DNA from: Rhodococcus opacus
GTDB lineage: Bacteria; Actinomycetota; Actinomycetes; Mycobacteriales; Mycobacteriaceae
Assembly: GCF_012396235.1 (NCBI RefSeq)
Contig: NZ_JAAXPA010000002.1
Location: 1 to 64,000 of the forward strand
Reading direction: 5' to 3'
DNA: 64,000 bases
Part shown: positions 17,508 to 26,872 of the stretch, one piece after another
Layout: each line of letters opens with the position of its first letter
How positions within the stretch are numbered: position 1 is the stretch's first letter
Made by a program: the position numbers and the translations under genes
Notes under the pieces: model-generated
What the model was told of the DNA's origin: nothing
Seen by the model: the letters and a program-made list of their open reading frames with translations, nothing else
Databases searched by the model: none

Positions 17508-18605
17508 TCAGGTCCAGACGGTGTCGATGTCGACGCCTTCGCGGGCAGGCGGGGTGGGTGCGCCGGCAGGGGTGCGGGAGAACCGCGGCGCCGGGGCGTG
17601 CTGGGTGACGCCGTCGAGGTCGATCAACGACCCGCGGGCGGCGATGTGCTCGTTGGACGGCGCCTCCGCGAACGTCAGCACGGGCGACACGCAGGCGTCG
17701 GTGCCGAGGAAGATGGCAGCCCACTCGTCGCGGGTCTTCGACAGGAACTTCTCGGCGAAGACCTTCTTCATCTGCGGCCACGCCGAGATGTCCATCTGCT
17801 GCGGCAGTTCGGCGGGGTCGAGTTCGAGGCCCTGCAACAGCAGGGCGTAGAACTGCGGCTCGATCGAGCCGACGGCCATGTACTTGCCGTCGGACGTCTC
17901 GTAGGTGTCGTAGAACGGCGCGCCGGTGTCGAGCAGGTTGACGCCGCGCTCGTCGGACCAGACGCCGCGGCCGCGGAACGCCCACATCATGTGCGACAGG
18001 GCGAGTGCGCCGTCGACCATCGCCGCATCCACGACCTGGCCCTTGCCGGACGACTGGCGCTCCACCAGCGCCGACAGGATCCCGAAGATCAGGAACATCG
18101 AACCGCCGCCGAAGTCGCCGACCATGTTCAGCGGCGGCACGGGACGTTCACCCTTGCGGCCGATGGCGTGCAGGACACCGGTCAGTGAGATGTAGTTGAT
18201 GTCGTGCCCGGCGGCGCTGGCCAGCGGACCCTCCTGGCCCCAGCCCGTCATCCGTCCGTACACGAGCCGCTCGTTGCGCCCGAGGCAGACGTCGGGGCCC
18301 AGGCCCATGCGCTCGGTGACCCCGGGGCGGAAGCCCTCGATCACGACGTCCGCGCGCTCGATCAGGCCGAGGACCTTCTCGACCTGCTCAGGGTCCTTCA
18401 GGTTGGCCTCGACGACGCGACGACCACGCTGGATCTGGTCGTACGGGCCGTCCGGCGGAATCACTCCGGGACGCTGGACGCACACCACGTCGGCGCCGAG
18501 ATCGGCCAGGAGGGCGGCGGCGTGCGGGCCCGGTCCGAGGCCTGCGAATTCGACGACGCGAATGCCCGCGAGGGGGCCCTTCTTCTCTGTAACTGGAGCA
18601 GACAC
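17508..18605 (-). CDS. mcr: Alpha-methylacyl-CoA racemase (CoA-transferase family III)
   Basis: This 365-residue protein begins [20 protein letters not shown], the family III CoA-transferase/racemase N-terminus. It has the racemase active-site [11 protein letters not shown] (His) and [10 protein letters not shown] (Asp), which separate it from formyl-CoA transferases. It should interconvert R and S 2-methylacyl-CoA for beta-oxidation of branched fatty acids or sterol side chains. M. tuberculosis MCR is the closest studied relative. Upstream lies GGGTCACC...GGTGACCC (18679-18706), a possible operator shared with the divergent VOC gene. Confidence 0.9.
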   Translation of the reverse strand: MSAPVTEKKGPLAGIRVVEFAGLGPGPHAAALLADLGADVVCVQRPGVIPPDGPYDQIQRGRRVVEANLKDPEQVEKVLGLIERADVVIEGFRPGVTERMGLGPDVCLGRNERLVYGRMTGWGQEGPLASAAGHDINYISLTGVLHAIGRKGERPVPPLNMVGDFGGGSMFLIFGILSALVERQSSGKGQVVDAAMVDGALALSHMMWAFRGRGVWSDERGVNLLDTGAPFYDTYETSDGKYMAVGSIEPQFYALLLQGLELDPAELPQQMDISAWPQMKKVFAEKFLSKTRDEWAAIFLGTDACVSPVLTFAEAPSNEHIAARGSLIDLDGVTQHAPAPRFSRTPAGAPTPPAREGVDIDTVWT

Positions 18606-18678
18606 GCGAGTTCCTCATTCCGGTGCGAGACAACCTGTCGAATCGACGTTAACTTGCGGGTGCCCGGCCGTGTGCCCC

Positions 18679-18706
18679 GGGTCACCGGAGCCGCCCCGGG
18701 TGACCC
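18679..18706. promoter_or_regulatory. Inverted repeat in the divergent racemase/VOC gap
   Basis: GGGTCACC (18679-18686) and GGTGACCC (18699-18706) form a perfect 8-bp inverted repeat with a 12-base spacer. It lies 44 bases before the VOC gene ATG. Its size and position suit a transcription factor site. No regulator gene is adjacent, and the GC-rich context weakens the call. Confidence 0.35.
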
Positions 18707-18749
18707 CGCGCTCTTGCCTGCCTGCGGGTCCGCGGGGCACAGTTGATTC

Positions 18750-19127
18750 ATGAGTCTTCAGGGTGAGCTCGTGAGTTTCGTGGCCAGCACCGATCTGGAC
18801 GTCTCGGAGATGTTCTACGTGGAGACCCTGGGGCTGACTCTCGTCTCACGGGACGAGTTCGCGTTGGCCCTCGATTGCAACGGCTCCCTGCTCCGGGTCA
18901 CGCTGGTGCAGGCGAAGGCCGACACCGGGTACACCGTGCTGGGGTGGAAGGTCGCCGACCTGAACAAGGTCGTCGAATCACTGCGCAGCAAGGGCATCGA
19001 GTTCACCGAGTACCCGGGGATGGATCAGGACGAGCATGCGGCCTGGCGCGCCCCGGACGGCATCCGCGTCGCGTGGTTCCGGGATCCGCACGACAACGTG
19101 CTGTCGCTGTTCGAGGATCCGAACTGA
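18750..19127 (+). CDS. VOC/glyoxalase superfamily protein
   Basis: This 125-residue single VOC domain shows the two beta-alpha-beta-beta-beta repeats: VSFVASTDLDVSEMFYVETL then DPHDNVLSLFEDP at the end. VOC proteins are metal-dependent lyases, isomerases or dioxygenases or bind small ligands such as antibiotics. A potential metal Glu is in the last strand, but the full His/Glu set is not obvious. It is divergent from the racemase gene and converges on an SDR gene with six bases between. Confidence 0.85.
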   Translation: MSLQGELVSFVASTDLDVSEMFYVETLGLTLVSRDEFALALDCNGSLLRVTLVQAKADTGYTVLGWKVADLNKVVESLRSKGIEFTEYPGMDQDEHAAWRAPDGIRVAWFRDPHDNVLSLFEDPN

Positions 19128-19133
19128 CCGGCG

Positions 19134-20039
19134 TCAGGGGCGGGCCGCACCGCGGCCGGCGAGTAGTGCCTCGGTAGCGTCCCACAACCGCGCGGCGAGT
19201 TCGGCGTCACGTGCGTCCTTGCTCGGGTGAACAACCTTGCAACCCTTGACGTATTCGCCGGTGAACTTGCCGCTCTCCGTCGCGGTGGCGGTCCAGACCA
19301 CCGTTTCCGCAGCCTTCGCGACGTCGGCCGTGAACGGGGTCAGGAGCGTCCCCACCACCTGGTGGCCGAACAGCAGACCCCGCCCGAGGGAGGTGCCGCG
19401 GACGAAGCCGGGGTCGGCGCAATTGACGACCAGCCTCGCGGGATCGGACCGGCGCGCCAACTCCCGCGTGAACAGGGTCAGGGCGAGTGTCGAGTTGTTG
19501 TACGCACGCTGGCCGTGGAACGTGTCCTTCGTGCCGTCGAGGTCGTCGAAGTCGAGGTGCCCGCCCCGATGTCCCGACGAGTTGACGTCCACGATGCGTG
19601 CCGGATGCCGGTACCCGGCGGCGTCGGCAGTCGACGCCGCAGCCATCGCCGGAGCCAGCGACGTCGCCAGCACGAACGGCGCGAGGTAGTTCACGGCGAA
19701 CATCTCTTCGATGCCGTCGACCGTCAGCTGACGACGCCCCACGGCGATGCCGGCGTTGTTCACCAGCACGTCGATCCGCGGGAACCGGTGCAGCAGTTCC
19801 TCGGACAGCTTGCGGGCCCGATCGAGCGAGGACAGGTCGGCGAGCGCCGAATTCAGCCGGTCGCGATCGGCGCTCTCGGACAGTTCGGCGATCACCGCGT
19901 CGATCCTGTCCTGGTCCCGGCCGACCAGGACGACGGTGGCCCCGCGGCGTGCGAGTTGGCGGCAGGTCTCCAGGCCGAGCCCCGAGGTGGCACCGGTGAC
20001 CACCATGGTGCGGCCTGCGAGATCGTTCGACTCGGTCAT
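19134..20039 (-). CDS. Short-chain dehydrogenase/reductase with atypical active site
   Basis: The 301-residue SDR has the cofactor motif MVVTGATSGLGLETC and VNNAGIAVG, and resembles the retinol dehydrogenase/WW-domain oxidoreductase-like subgroup. The catalytic Ser lies in DVNSSGHRG. The YxxxK site reads AYNNSTLAL: Tyr is kept but the Lys position is Thr. Loss of this Lys usually abolishes or alters catalysis, so it may be a binding protein or use a substitute residue. It lies alone between a VOC gene and esterases. Confidence 0.88.
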   Translation of the reverse strand: MTESNDLAGRTMVVTGATSGLGLETCRQLARRGATVVLVGRDQDRIDAVIAELSESADRDRLNSALADLSSLDRARKLSEELLHRFPRIDVLVNNAGIAVGRRQLTVDGIEEMFAVNYLAPFVLATSLAPAMAAASTADAAGYRHPARIVDVNSSGHRGGHLDFDDLDGTKDTFHGQRAYNNSTLALTLFTRELARRSDPARLVVNCADPGFVRGTSLGRGLLFGHQVVGTLLTPFTADVAKAAETVVWTATATESGKFTGEYVKGCKVVHPSKDARDAELAARLWDATEALLAGRGAARP

Positions 20040-20161
20040 TCTCGCCTCCCGAATGCAGGTCTCTACGAGAGTAGGGCAACCGGGAGGGACGCACCGTGGA
20101 ACGAACCGACGGCGCGGCCACGGGTGAGGCCGTTACGTATGCGGCTCGCCGCGGGTTCGGC

Positions 20162-21631
20162 CTAGCGTCGGTGTTCGTACCCCAGCCAAGCGCGTCGACG
20201 CTCGCCGAGCGGATCGTTCTCCACCCGGCTCGTGTCGTCGATGATGAGCGTCTCCCGGCGCTCCGGCGAGTACCGGGGCCATCCGGGTGCCGGGGTCCCG
20301 TGCCGGGCGAAGTGCAGCCAGTGCGACTGGACGGTGTCGGTGACGGCCCGCAGCCCGCGGCGGCCCCCGAGCGCGGTGAGCAGCCGCGCCCACGGCCCGG
20401 TCAATCCGAACACCGCGTACATCTCCGTGGCGTGGGTGGCGCCCAGCCCGAGGACACGGAGTAGCCGGGGTGCGAAGTCGTACCGGTAGCTGTAGGTCGG
20501 TGCGATGGTCGTGTGGCCCTGTGCGCACAGGACGGACGGTTCCCAGAACGTCACGTCGCCGCCGAGGTCCGCTGCCGCACGCCGACCGGGATAACCGGGG
20601 TAGGCGGCGATGGCCCGTTCCTTCACCGACGCGTCCACGTGCGAGAACATCTTGTCGATCCGGGTGGGATCGGTGGGCAGGATGTTCAGGAACCGGGGAA
20701 ATACCCTGCCCTCGTGGCGGTTCGTGCCGATGATCAGCGGCACCGGGTGCCCGGAACCGGAAGCGAAACAGTCGAGCGGATGCGTGGGAAGGAAGAAGCC
20801 GTCGACGACGGGCGCGAACGCGCGGGTTCCCGGTTCCTCGTCGGCGCCCCGGTGCGCCAGTGTCGTCCCCGCCTCGACGAAGCCGGCCGGGTCGGCGGTC
20901 TCGAGCCACGTCGCGGCGTCGGCGAGCGGGACCCCGGCGATCTCGAGGAATTCGCGCGACCACCGCGCGGCCCGCTCGGGGTGATACGCGGACGCCACCG
21001 GAGGGCTTTCCGCGATGGCCCGTGCGAACAGTCCTTTCGCGGCGGGGGTGGTCATCAGTGTGGTGACGGCGTTGGCGCCCGCGGATTCGCCGAAGACGGT
21101 CACGTTGTCGGGGTCGCCGCCGAACTCGGCGATGTTGCGTTGCACCCATTCGAGTGCGGCCACCTGGTCGCGGAGTCCGAGGTTGGAGTCGAAAGGCCGT
21201 TCGGGGGTGGAGAACTGGGTGAAATCGAGGTATCCGAGCGAGCCGAGGCGGTAGTTGATCGACACGTACACGATGTCGCCGCGGCGGACCAGCGACTCAC
21301 CGCTGTAGAGCGACGAGGACGAGGACCCGCCGGAGTAGGCGCCGCCGTGGATGAAGACCATCACGGGTCGCGGCGATCCGGATGCGGACCCGGGTGCGAG
21401 CACGTTCAGGGTGAGACAGTCCTCGTCGGTCTCACCACCCTGCGGTGCCGGGGACCCGAAGTGGAAGGCCCGCCGGACCCCCGACCACGGCTCGACCGGT
21501 TGCGGGGCCCGTAACCGCAGAGGCCCGACCGGGGGAGCGGCGTAGGGGATACCCCGCCAGGCAGTCAGGTCGTCGTCGATCCGGCGCCCTCCGACGGCGC
21601 CGGCATCGGTGTGGACCTCGAGAGCGTTCAC
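20162..21631 (-). CDS. Type-B carboxylesterase (second of tandem pair)
   Basis: This 489-residue carboxylesterase/lipase family B protein has the N-terminal WRGIPYAAPPVGPLRLRAPQ, oxyanion-hole FIHGGAYSGG and nucleophile elbow TVFGESAGANA. No signal peptide is present. GTG 21631 is chosen because it overlaps the upstream stop as GTGA, indicating coupling with the first esterase. It shares a nearly identical segment with that paralog (residues about 110-205), while the rest diverges, which points to gene conversion. Substrates are probably esters of organic acids or xenobiotics. Confidence 0.9.
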   Translation of the reverse strand: MNALEVHTDAGAVGGRRIDDDLTAWRGIPYAAPPVGPLRLRAPQPVEPWSGVRRAFHFGSPAPQGGETDEDCLTLNVLAPGSASGSPRPVMVFIHGGAYSGGSSSSSLYSGESLVRRGDIVYVSINYRLGSLGYLDFTQFSTPERPFDSNLGLRDQVAALEWVQRNIAEFGGDPDNVTVFGESAGANAVTTLMTTPAAKGLFARAIAESPPVASAYHPERAARWSREFLEIAGVPLADAATWLETADPAGFVEAGTTLAHRGADEEPGTRAFAPVVDGFFLPTHPLDCFASGSGHPVPLIIGTNRHEGRVFPRFLNILPTDPTRIDKMFSHVDASVKERAIAAYPGYPGRRAAADLGGDVTFWEPSVLCAQGHTTIAPTYSYRYDFAPRLLRVLGLGATHATEMYAVFGLTGPWARLLTALGGRRGLRAVTDTVQSHWLHFARHGTPAPGWPRYSPERRETLIIDDTSRVENDPLGERRRAWLGYEHRR

Positions 21632-23157
21632 AGGCCCTGCCCGTAGTAGCCCCGGTACCCCTCCCAGGCCAGCCTGCGCTCCCGGCGCGGATCGTCCTGG
21701 ACGGTGGTGACGGTGTCGAACACGAGTGTTGCCCTCCTGTCGGTGTCGTACTTCGGCCATGCCGCCAACGGTGTTCCCTGCGAGGCGAAGTGCAGCCAGT
21801 GCCGCTGCACGGTGTCCGTCACGTCCTTCAGTCCGCGACGACCGCCCGGTAGGGTGAGGCCGCGGCCGATCAGGGTGTCGGCGATGTCGAACACCGCGAA
21901 CAGCTCGAATCCGTGTGTGGCGTCCAGTCCGAGCCATTTCATGGCGCGCGGAGCGAAGTCGAAACGGTAGCTGAAGGTGGGGGCGAACGCGGAGTGGGCC
22001 TCGGCCAGTTCGATCGACGGCCTCCAGAACGTCAGATCGCCGCCCAGGTCGACGGCCGCGTCCGGCGCCGGGTAGCCGGGATACGCGGCGGTGACGCGGG
22101 CCTCGGCGCCCGGGTCGGTGAGGGCGAACATCCGCCCGATCCGGTCGGGGTCGGTCGGCAGCGCGTCCAGGAGTTTCGGGAACAGGGTGCCCTCACGGGC
22201 GTTGGTGCCGATGATCAGCGGAACCCGGTGCGCCGAGCCGTCGGCGAACGCGTCGAGCGGCGGCTTCGGCAGGAAGTCGCCGTCGATCACGGGGCCGAAC
22301 GGGTGCAGTCCCGGCGTCTCCGACAGCACCTTCGCGCCGAGACGATTTCCGGCCCGGCCCAGTGCGCCGACCGGTGACGAGGTGAGCGCCTCCGCGGCGG
22401 TGTCGGGTTCGGCCCCGAGCAGCGTCACGTAGTCGGATGCCCACCGGGCGGCGCGGTCGGCGGTGGTGACGAGGCCGGGGGCGGAACTCTCCGAGATCGC
22501 CCGTGCGAAAAGGCCTTTCGCGGCGGGTGTGGTCATCAGTGTGGTGACGGCGTTGGCGCCCGCGGATTCGCCGAAGACGGTGACGTTGTCGGGGTCGCCG
22601 CCGAATTCGGCGATGTTGCGTTGCACCCATTCGAGTGCGGCCACCTGGTCGCGGAGTCCGAGATTGGAGTCGAAAGGTCTTTCTGGGGTGGAGAATTGGG
22701 TGAAGTCGAGGTATCCGAGCGAGCCGAGGCGGTAGTTGATCGACACATACACGATGTCGCCGCGGCGGACCAGCGACTGGCCGCCGTAGAGCGCGGTGGC
22801 CGACATGCCCAGCGTGTACGCGCCGCCGTGGATGAACACCATCACCGGACGCGTCCCGGACGTGCCGGGCGTGGCCAGCACGTTGAGCGTCAGGCAGTTC
22901 TCGCTACTCGGCTGATACTTGCCCGGCCGGAGTGCGGTGAATTTCTTGTGCTGCACGGCGGCGTCGCCGAATTCGGTGGCGTCGAGTTCACCGGACCACG
23001 GCGTGACGGGCTGGGGTGCGCGCAACCGCAGCGGCCCGACCGGGGGAGCCGCGTAGGGAATTCCCCGCCACGCGACCAGGTCGCCGACGCGCCGGCCACG
23101 GACCACCCCTGCGGTCGTCCTCACCAGCGTGTCGGTCGTGAGAGTGTCAGACGCCAT
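21628..23157 (-). CDS. Type-B carboxylesterase (first of tandem pair)
   Basis: The 509-residue protein has the carboxylesterase fold with FIHGGAYTLG (oxyanion hole), the TVFGESAGANAVTTLMTTPA elbow with the catalytic Ser and a C-terminal His region. ATG 23157 is chosen because the conserved TTAGVVRGRRVGDLVAWRG follows within 40 residues. A longer in-frame ATG at 23196 lacks support. It is the upstream member of a two-gene unit with the paralogous esterase. The duplicated core (22498-22776) is almost identical in DNA to 21018-21295. Confidence 0.9.
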   Translation of the reverse strand: MASDTLTTDTLVRTTAGVVRGRRVGDLVAWRGIPYAAPPVGPLRLRAPQPVTPWSGELDATEFGDAAVQHKKFTALRPGKYQPSSENCLTLNVLATPGTSGTRPVMVFIHGGAYTLGMSATALYGGQSLVRRGDIVYVSINYRLGSLGYLDFTQFSTPERPFDSNLGLRDQVAALEWVQRNIAEFGGDPDNVTVFGESAGANAVTTLMTTPAAKGLFARAISESSAPGLVTTADRAARWASDYVTLLGAEPDTAAEALTSSPVGALGRAGNRLGAKVLSETPGLHPFGPVIDGDFLPKPPLDAFADGSAHRVPLIIGTNAREGTLFPKLLDALPTDPDRIGRMFALTDPGAEARVTAAYPGYPAPDAAVDLGGDLTFWRPSIELAEAHSAFAPTFSYRFDFAPRAMKWLGLDATHGFELFAVFDIADTLIGRGLTLPGGRRGLKDVTDTVQRHWLHFASQGTPLAAWPKYDTDRRATLVFDTVTTVQDDPRRERRLAWEGYRGYYGQGL

Positions 23158-23221
23158 GCCGGAAACTATACGGAGACCGCCTGAGGGGGCATTCACCTCC
23201 GCCGACGGTCTTCCGTTCGGC

Positions 23222-24655
23222 TCAGCGCCGCGCCTCCAGCAGCCGCAGCCACACCTCGCTCACGGTCGGGTACGACGGGACCGCATGCCACAGCGTGTCG
23301 AGCGGCACCTTCCCGACCAGCGCGATGGTGGCGGCATGGATGAGTTCGCCGACGTCCGTGCCCGCGAACGTCGCTCCGACCAGGGTGTCGGTAGCCCGGT
23401 CGACCACAAGCTTGGCGTGACCGCTGAAATCGTCGCGGGCCAGTGACGAGCCGGCGACGGCGATGTCGACCTCCACGGTCTCGACGTCCACCCCGGCGTC
23501 GCGCGCCTCCTGCTCGGTGATCCCGACGGCCGAGACCTCGGGATCGGCGAACACCACCTGGGGAACCTGGCCGTGGTCGGCGGTCGCCCGGAATCGGGAC
23601 CCCTCCAGCGCCCTGCCCTCGGCGCGGGCGGCGATCACGTCGCCGCAGACGCGGCCCTGGTACTTGCCCATGTGGGTGAGCAACGCGCGGCCGTTGGCGT
23701 CGCCGACGGCGTACAACCATTCGTCCGCCGTCGTCAGATGGTCGTCGGTGGTGAGGTATCCGTGGGAGTTCAGCAGTCGGGCGTCGAGGCCGACCGCCGA
23801 CGTCGCCGGAGTGCGCCCGGTCGCGACGACGACCTCGTCGACGACGAGCGGATCCTGTCCCGCCACGTCCAGAGTCACCGGACCGCCGTGGATTCGGCCG
23901 ATCCCCGTGTCCCGGGCGTCGGGCCGCTCGACGCCGCGAAGGTCCGCGCCGAACAGGAGTTGCGCACCCTTCTTCTCCAGCGAGCGGGCCACCCGCTCGC
24001 CGGCGAACGGCTCGTTCTTCGGGAGCAGGGCCCGGCCGCGCACCACCATCGTCAGTTCCTCGACACCGAGGTCCAGCAGCCACGTCGCGCTCTCACATGC
24101 CACGACGCCGCCGCCGATCACGGCGACCCGGCGCGGAACTTCTCTCAGGTTGGTGGCGTCCCGCGAGATCCACGGCAACGCCGCCCGAAGGCCGGGGGTG
24201 TCGGGGACCGCGGCGGTCGTCCCGGTGGCGACCACGACGGCGTGCCGGGCGCGCAGCTCGCGGGAATCGCCGACCGTCACCGTGCGGTCCCCGGTGATGC
24301 GTGCCGATCCGCGGATGACGTCGATTCCCTGCGAGTCGGCCCACATCACCTGCGACGAGTCGTCGTGGTTGCTGGTGAACGAGTCGCGTCGCGCCAGCAC
24401 GGCGTCCACGTCGAGCGGACCGGCGGACACCCCGGGCATGTTGCGCGCGGCCCCGAGGACGTCACCCGGACGCAGCAGCGCCTTGCTGGGCATGCACGCC
24501 CAGTAGGAGCATTCCCCGCCGACGAGTTCGTGTTCGATCAGCGCCGCGGTGCGGTCGCTGCCCGCGATGGCGTAACTCGCCGCGTTCTCACCCGCGGGAC
24601 CGCCTCCGATCACGATGACATCGAACTCTTCCGCGCCGCTCCCAGAGTCAGTCAT
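23222..24655 (-). CDS. FAD-dependent pyridine nucleotide-disulfide oxidoreductase (LPD/MerA-like)
   Basis: This 477-residue class I flavoprotein disulfide reductase has the FAD motif DVIVIGGGPAGENAASYAIA and redox-active CxxxxC in GGECSYWACMPSKALL. The NAD(P)-binding VAVIGGGVVACESATWLLDL and the C-terminal dimer domain with HAVPSYPTVSEVW follow. No 2-oxoacid dehydrogenase genes are nearby, so it is not a clear lipoamide dehydrogenase. Mycothione, quinone or metal reduction is possible. ATG 24655 is chosen from the family N-terminus. It is divergent from an SDR gene. Confidence 0.9.
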   Translation of the reverse strand: MTDSGSGAEEFDVIVIGGGPAGENAASYAIAGSDRTAALIEHELVGGECSYWACMPSKALLRPGDVLGAARNMPGVSAGPLDVDAVLARRDSFTSNHDDSSQVMWADSQGIDVIRGSARITGDRTVTVGDSRELRARHAVVVATGTTAAVPDTPGLRAALPWISRDATNLREVPRRVAVIGGGVVACESATWLLDLGVEELTMVVRGRALLPKNEPFAGERVARSLEKKGAQLLFGADLRGVERPDARDTGIGRIHGGPVTLDVAGQDPLVVDEVVVATGRTPATSAVGLDARLLNSHGYLTTDDHLTTADEWLYAVGDANGRALLTHMGKYQGRVCGDVIAARAEGRALEGSRFRATADHGQVPQVVFADPEVSAVGITEQEARDAGVDVETVEVDIAVAGSSLARDDFSGHAKLVVDRATDTLVGATFAGTDVGELIHAATIALVGKVPLDTLWHAVPSYPTVSEVWLRLLEARR

Positions 24656-24717
24656 ACCTGTAACGGTAAGCCGGTCGGTGCTGGATGTCAGAGGTTCCGA
24701 CGGGCCTCTCGCGTTGT

Positions 24718-24729
24718 TACCCGCGGGTA
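24718..24729. promoter_or_regulatory. 12-bp perfect palindrome upstream of SDR gene
   Basis: TACCCGCGGGTA (24718-24729) is a perfect palindrome 14 bases before the SDR ATG and overlaps a -10-like GGGTAGATAG. TetR-family regulators of lipid metabolism in actinobacteria often use TTACC...GGTAA type palindromes, which this resembles in part. No TetR gene is adjacent, so the call rests only on symmetry and position. Confidence 0.4.
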
Positions 24730-24743
24730 GATAGTGTGGCGGA

Positions 24744-25496
24744 ATGAGACGGCAGAAGATTCTGATCACCGGGGCCAGCTCGGGACTCGGCGAGGAGATG
24801 GCTCGTCGGTTCGCCGCCCAGGGACGGGACCTCGCGCTGTGCGCGCGACGCGTCGACCGGCTCGAATCCGTGCGCGACGAGTTGCAGGCGGCGCATCCCG
24901 GGATCACCGTCGCCGTCCGCGAACTCGACGTCACCGACCACGATGCGGTGGTCCGGGTCTTCGGCGAACTGCGCGACGAGCTGGGCGGACTCGACCGCGT
25001 CGTCGTCAACGCGGGACTCGGCAAAGGGGCCCGGATCGGAACGGGCCGTGCCGACGCCAATCTCGCCACCGCCCGCACCAACTTCGTCGGTGCCCTGTCT
25101 CAGTGCGAGGCGGCGCTCGGGATCTTCCGCGAACAGAACTCCGGACACCTGGTGCTCGTGTCCTCGATCAGTGCCGATCGGGGTCTGCCCGGCCCGAAGG
25201 CGGCGTACTCGGCGAGCAAGGCGGGAGTGTCGGCCCTCGGCGAGGCGCTGACCGCGGAACTGGCGAAGAGTCCGATCGTGGTGACCACGCTGCTCCCCGG
25301 GTACATCGCCACCGACATGTCGGGCAGGGCCGGGGACAGTGCCAAGATGACGGCCAGCCTCGACGACGGCGTCGATGCGATGGTCGCGGCCATCGAGAAG
25401 GAGACGAACCGCGCTGCGCTGCCGGGAATCAAATGGCGAGGAATCGACCTCGCGTTGAGGTTCCTTCCTCATGCGTGGACATCCCGGTTCGTGTAG
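24744..25496 (+). CDS. Short-chain dehydrogenase/reductase
   Basis: The 250-residue classical SDR has ILITGASSGLGEEMARRF for NAD(P) binding, VVNAGLG, the catalytic Ser in LVLVSSISADRG and an intact YSASK (YxxxK) active site. The Arg-rich CARRVDRLES after strand 2 favours NADP. C-terminal residues TDMSGRAGDS resemble those of acyl-type reductases in mycolata. Its substrate is unknown. It is followed after nine bases by the NDH-2 gene, so the two may be cotranscribed. Confidence 0.92.
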   Translation: MRRQKILITGASSGLGEEMARRFAAQGRDLALCARRVDRLESVRDELQAAHPGITVAVRELDVTDHDAVVRVFGELRDELGGLDRVVVNAGLGKGARIGTGRADANLATARTNFVGALSQCEAALGIFREQNSGHLVLVSSISADRGLPGPKAAYSASKAGVSALGEALTAELAKSPIVVTTLLPGYIATDMSGRAGDSAKMTASLDDGVDAMVAAIEKETNRAALPGIKWRGIDLALRFLPHAWTSRFV

Positions 25497-25505
25497 GACT
25501 GACCT

Positions 25506-26870
25506 ATGACGACCGCCCAGGAATCCTCGTCCCTCGGCCTGCAGCGTTCGAGGCCCCGTGTCGTCATCGTCGGGGGAGGGTTCGGCGGGATCCACGCCGC
25601 CCGGCGGCTCCGCGACGTCGACGTGGACGTCACCCTGCTGGACCGGGGAACCAGCCACCTCTTCCAGCCGCTGCTCTACCAATGCGCGACGGGGTTGCTC
25701 TCCGAAGGGGAGATCAGCAGCCCGCTGCGGCACCTGCTGCGCGGCAACCGCAACGTGCACGTCGCCCTCGGGGAGGCGCACGCGGTCGATGCCGTCAGCA
25801 GGGTCCTGACCGCCAGTCGCTTCGACGGATCCACGTTCGACCTTCCCTACGACTACCTGATCGTCGCGGCGGGAATGCGTCAGGCATACCACGGGCACGA
25901 CGAGTACATCCAGTGGGCGCCGGGGATGAAGACCCTCGACGACGCGCTCGCCATTCGCCGAAAGCTGATCTCCGCCTTCGAGATGGCCGAATCGCTGCCC
26001 ACCGCGGAGGAGCGCAGGCCGTGGCTGACTTTCGCCGTCGCAGGCGGCGGACCCACCGGAGTCGAACTGGCGGGCCAGATCCGGGAACTCGCCGTGCACG
26101 CTCTCGCCCACGAGTTCCAGTCGATCGACCCCTGCGAGGCCCGGGTGCTGCTGTTCCACGGCGGCGACCGTGTTCTGCAGTCGTTCAACCGGAAACTGTC
26201 CGCGGCGGCGCAGAGGACCCTCGACAAGGTCGGCGTCGAAACGCATCTCGGTGTCCACGTCACCGACGTCTGCGAGACCAGCATCGAGACGACGGCCAAG
26301 AACGCGGCCCGCACCAAGAAGCGCTACGGGGCTCGCACGATCCTCTGGACCGCGGGCGTCGAGGCCGTGCCGTTCGCGGGAGCTCTCGCGAATGCGCTGG
26401 GCGTGAAGCAGATTCAGGGCGGACGCATCGCCGTCGAACCCGATCTCACCGTGCCCGGACACCCGAACGTCTGGGTGATCGGCGACCTGATGTCGCTGAA
26501 CGAGCTTCCCGGCGTTGCCGAGGTCGCGATGCAGGGTGGCAGGCACGTCGGTGGATGCATCGCCCGCACGGTCGCGGGGGGAACGCCCGACCGCAAACCC
26601 TTCAAATACCGCGACCTGGGGAGCGCGGCCTACATCGCCCGCAGGCACGCGCTGCTCCAGGCCGGCCCGATCCGGATGTCCGGGTTCATGGGCTGGGTGT
26701 CGTGGGGTGTCATCCACATCGCGTTCCTCGCCGGGTACCGGAACCGGTTCGGCACCCTGCTCAACTGGGGCGTCACGCTGGCGTCGCGGACGCGCCGGGA
26801 GCGGGCGATCACCTACGGCGATCCGCAGTCGGCGCGTCAGCCCTACGCCGAACCCGCGTCCGAGTCCTGA
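25506..26870 (+). CDS. ndh: Type II NADH dehydrogenase (NDH-2)
   Basis: The 454-residue flavoprotein has the FAD motif VVIVGGGFGGIHAARRL, the NADH motif FAVAGGGPTGVELAGQIREL, and VWVIGDLMSLNELPGVAEVA with the quinone-site-flanking AMQGGRHVGG. The C-terminal segment MGWVSWGVIHIAFLAGYRNR fits the membrane-anchoring amphipathic helices. It transfers electrons from NADH to menaquinone without proton pumping. The length matches mycobacterial Ndh. The 3' end is two bases from the convergent acyltransferase stop. Confidence 0.93.
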   Translation: MTTAQESSSLGLQRSRPRVVIVGGGFGGIHAARRLRDVDVDVTLLDRGTSHLFQPLLYQCATGLLSEGEISSPLRHLLRGNRNVHVALGEAHAVDAVSRVLTASRFDGSTFDLPYDYLIVAAGMRQAYHGHDEYIQWAPGMKTLDDALAIRRKLISAFEMAESLPTAEERRPWLTFAVAGGGPTGVELAGQIRELAVHALAHEFQSIDPCEARVLLFHGGDRVLQSFNRKLSAAAQRTLDKVGVETHLGVHVTDVCETSIETTAKNAARTKKRYGARTILWTAGVEAVPFAGALANALGVKQIQGGRIAVEPDLTVPGHPNVWVIGDLMSLNELPGVAEVAMQGGRHVGGCIARTVAGGTPDRKPFKYRDLGSAAYIARRHALLQAGPIRMSGFMGWVSWGVIHIAFLAGYRNRFGTLLNWGVTLASRTRRERAITYGDPQSARQPYAEPASES

Positions 26871-26872
26871 CG

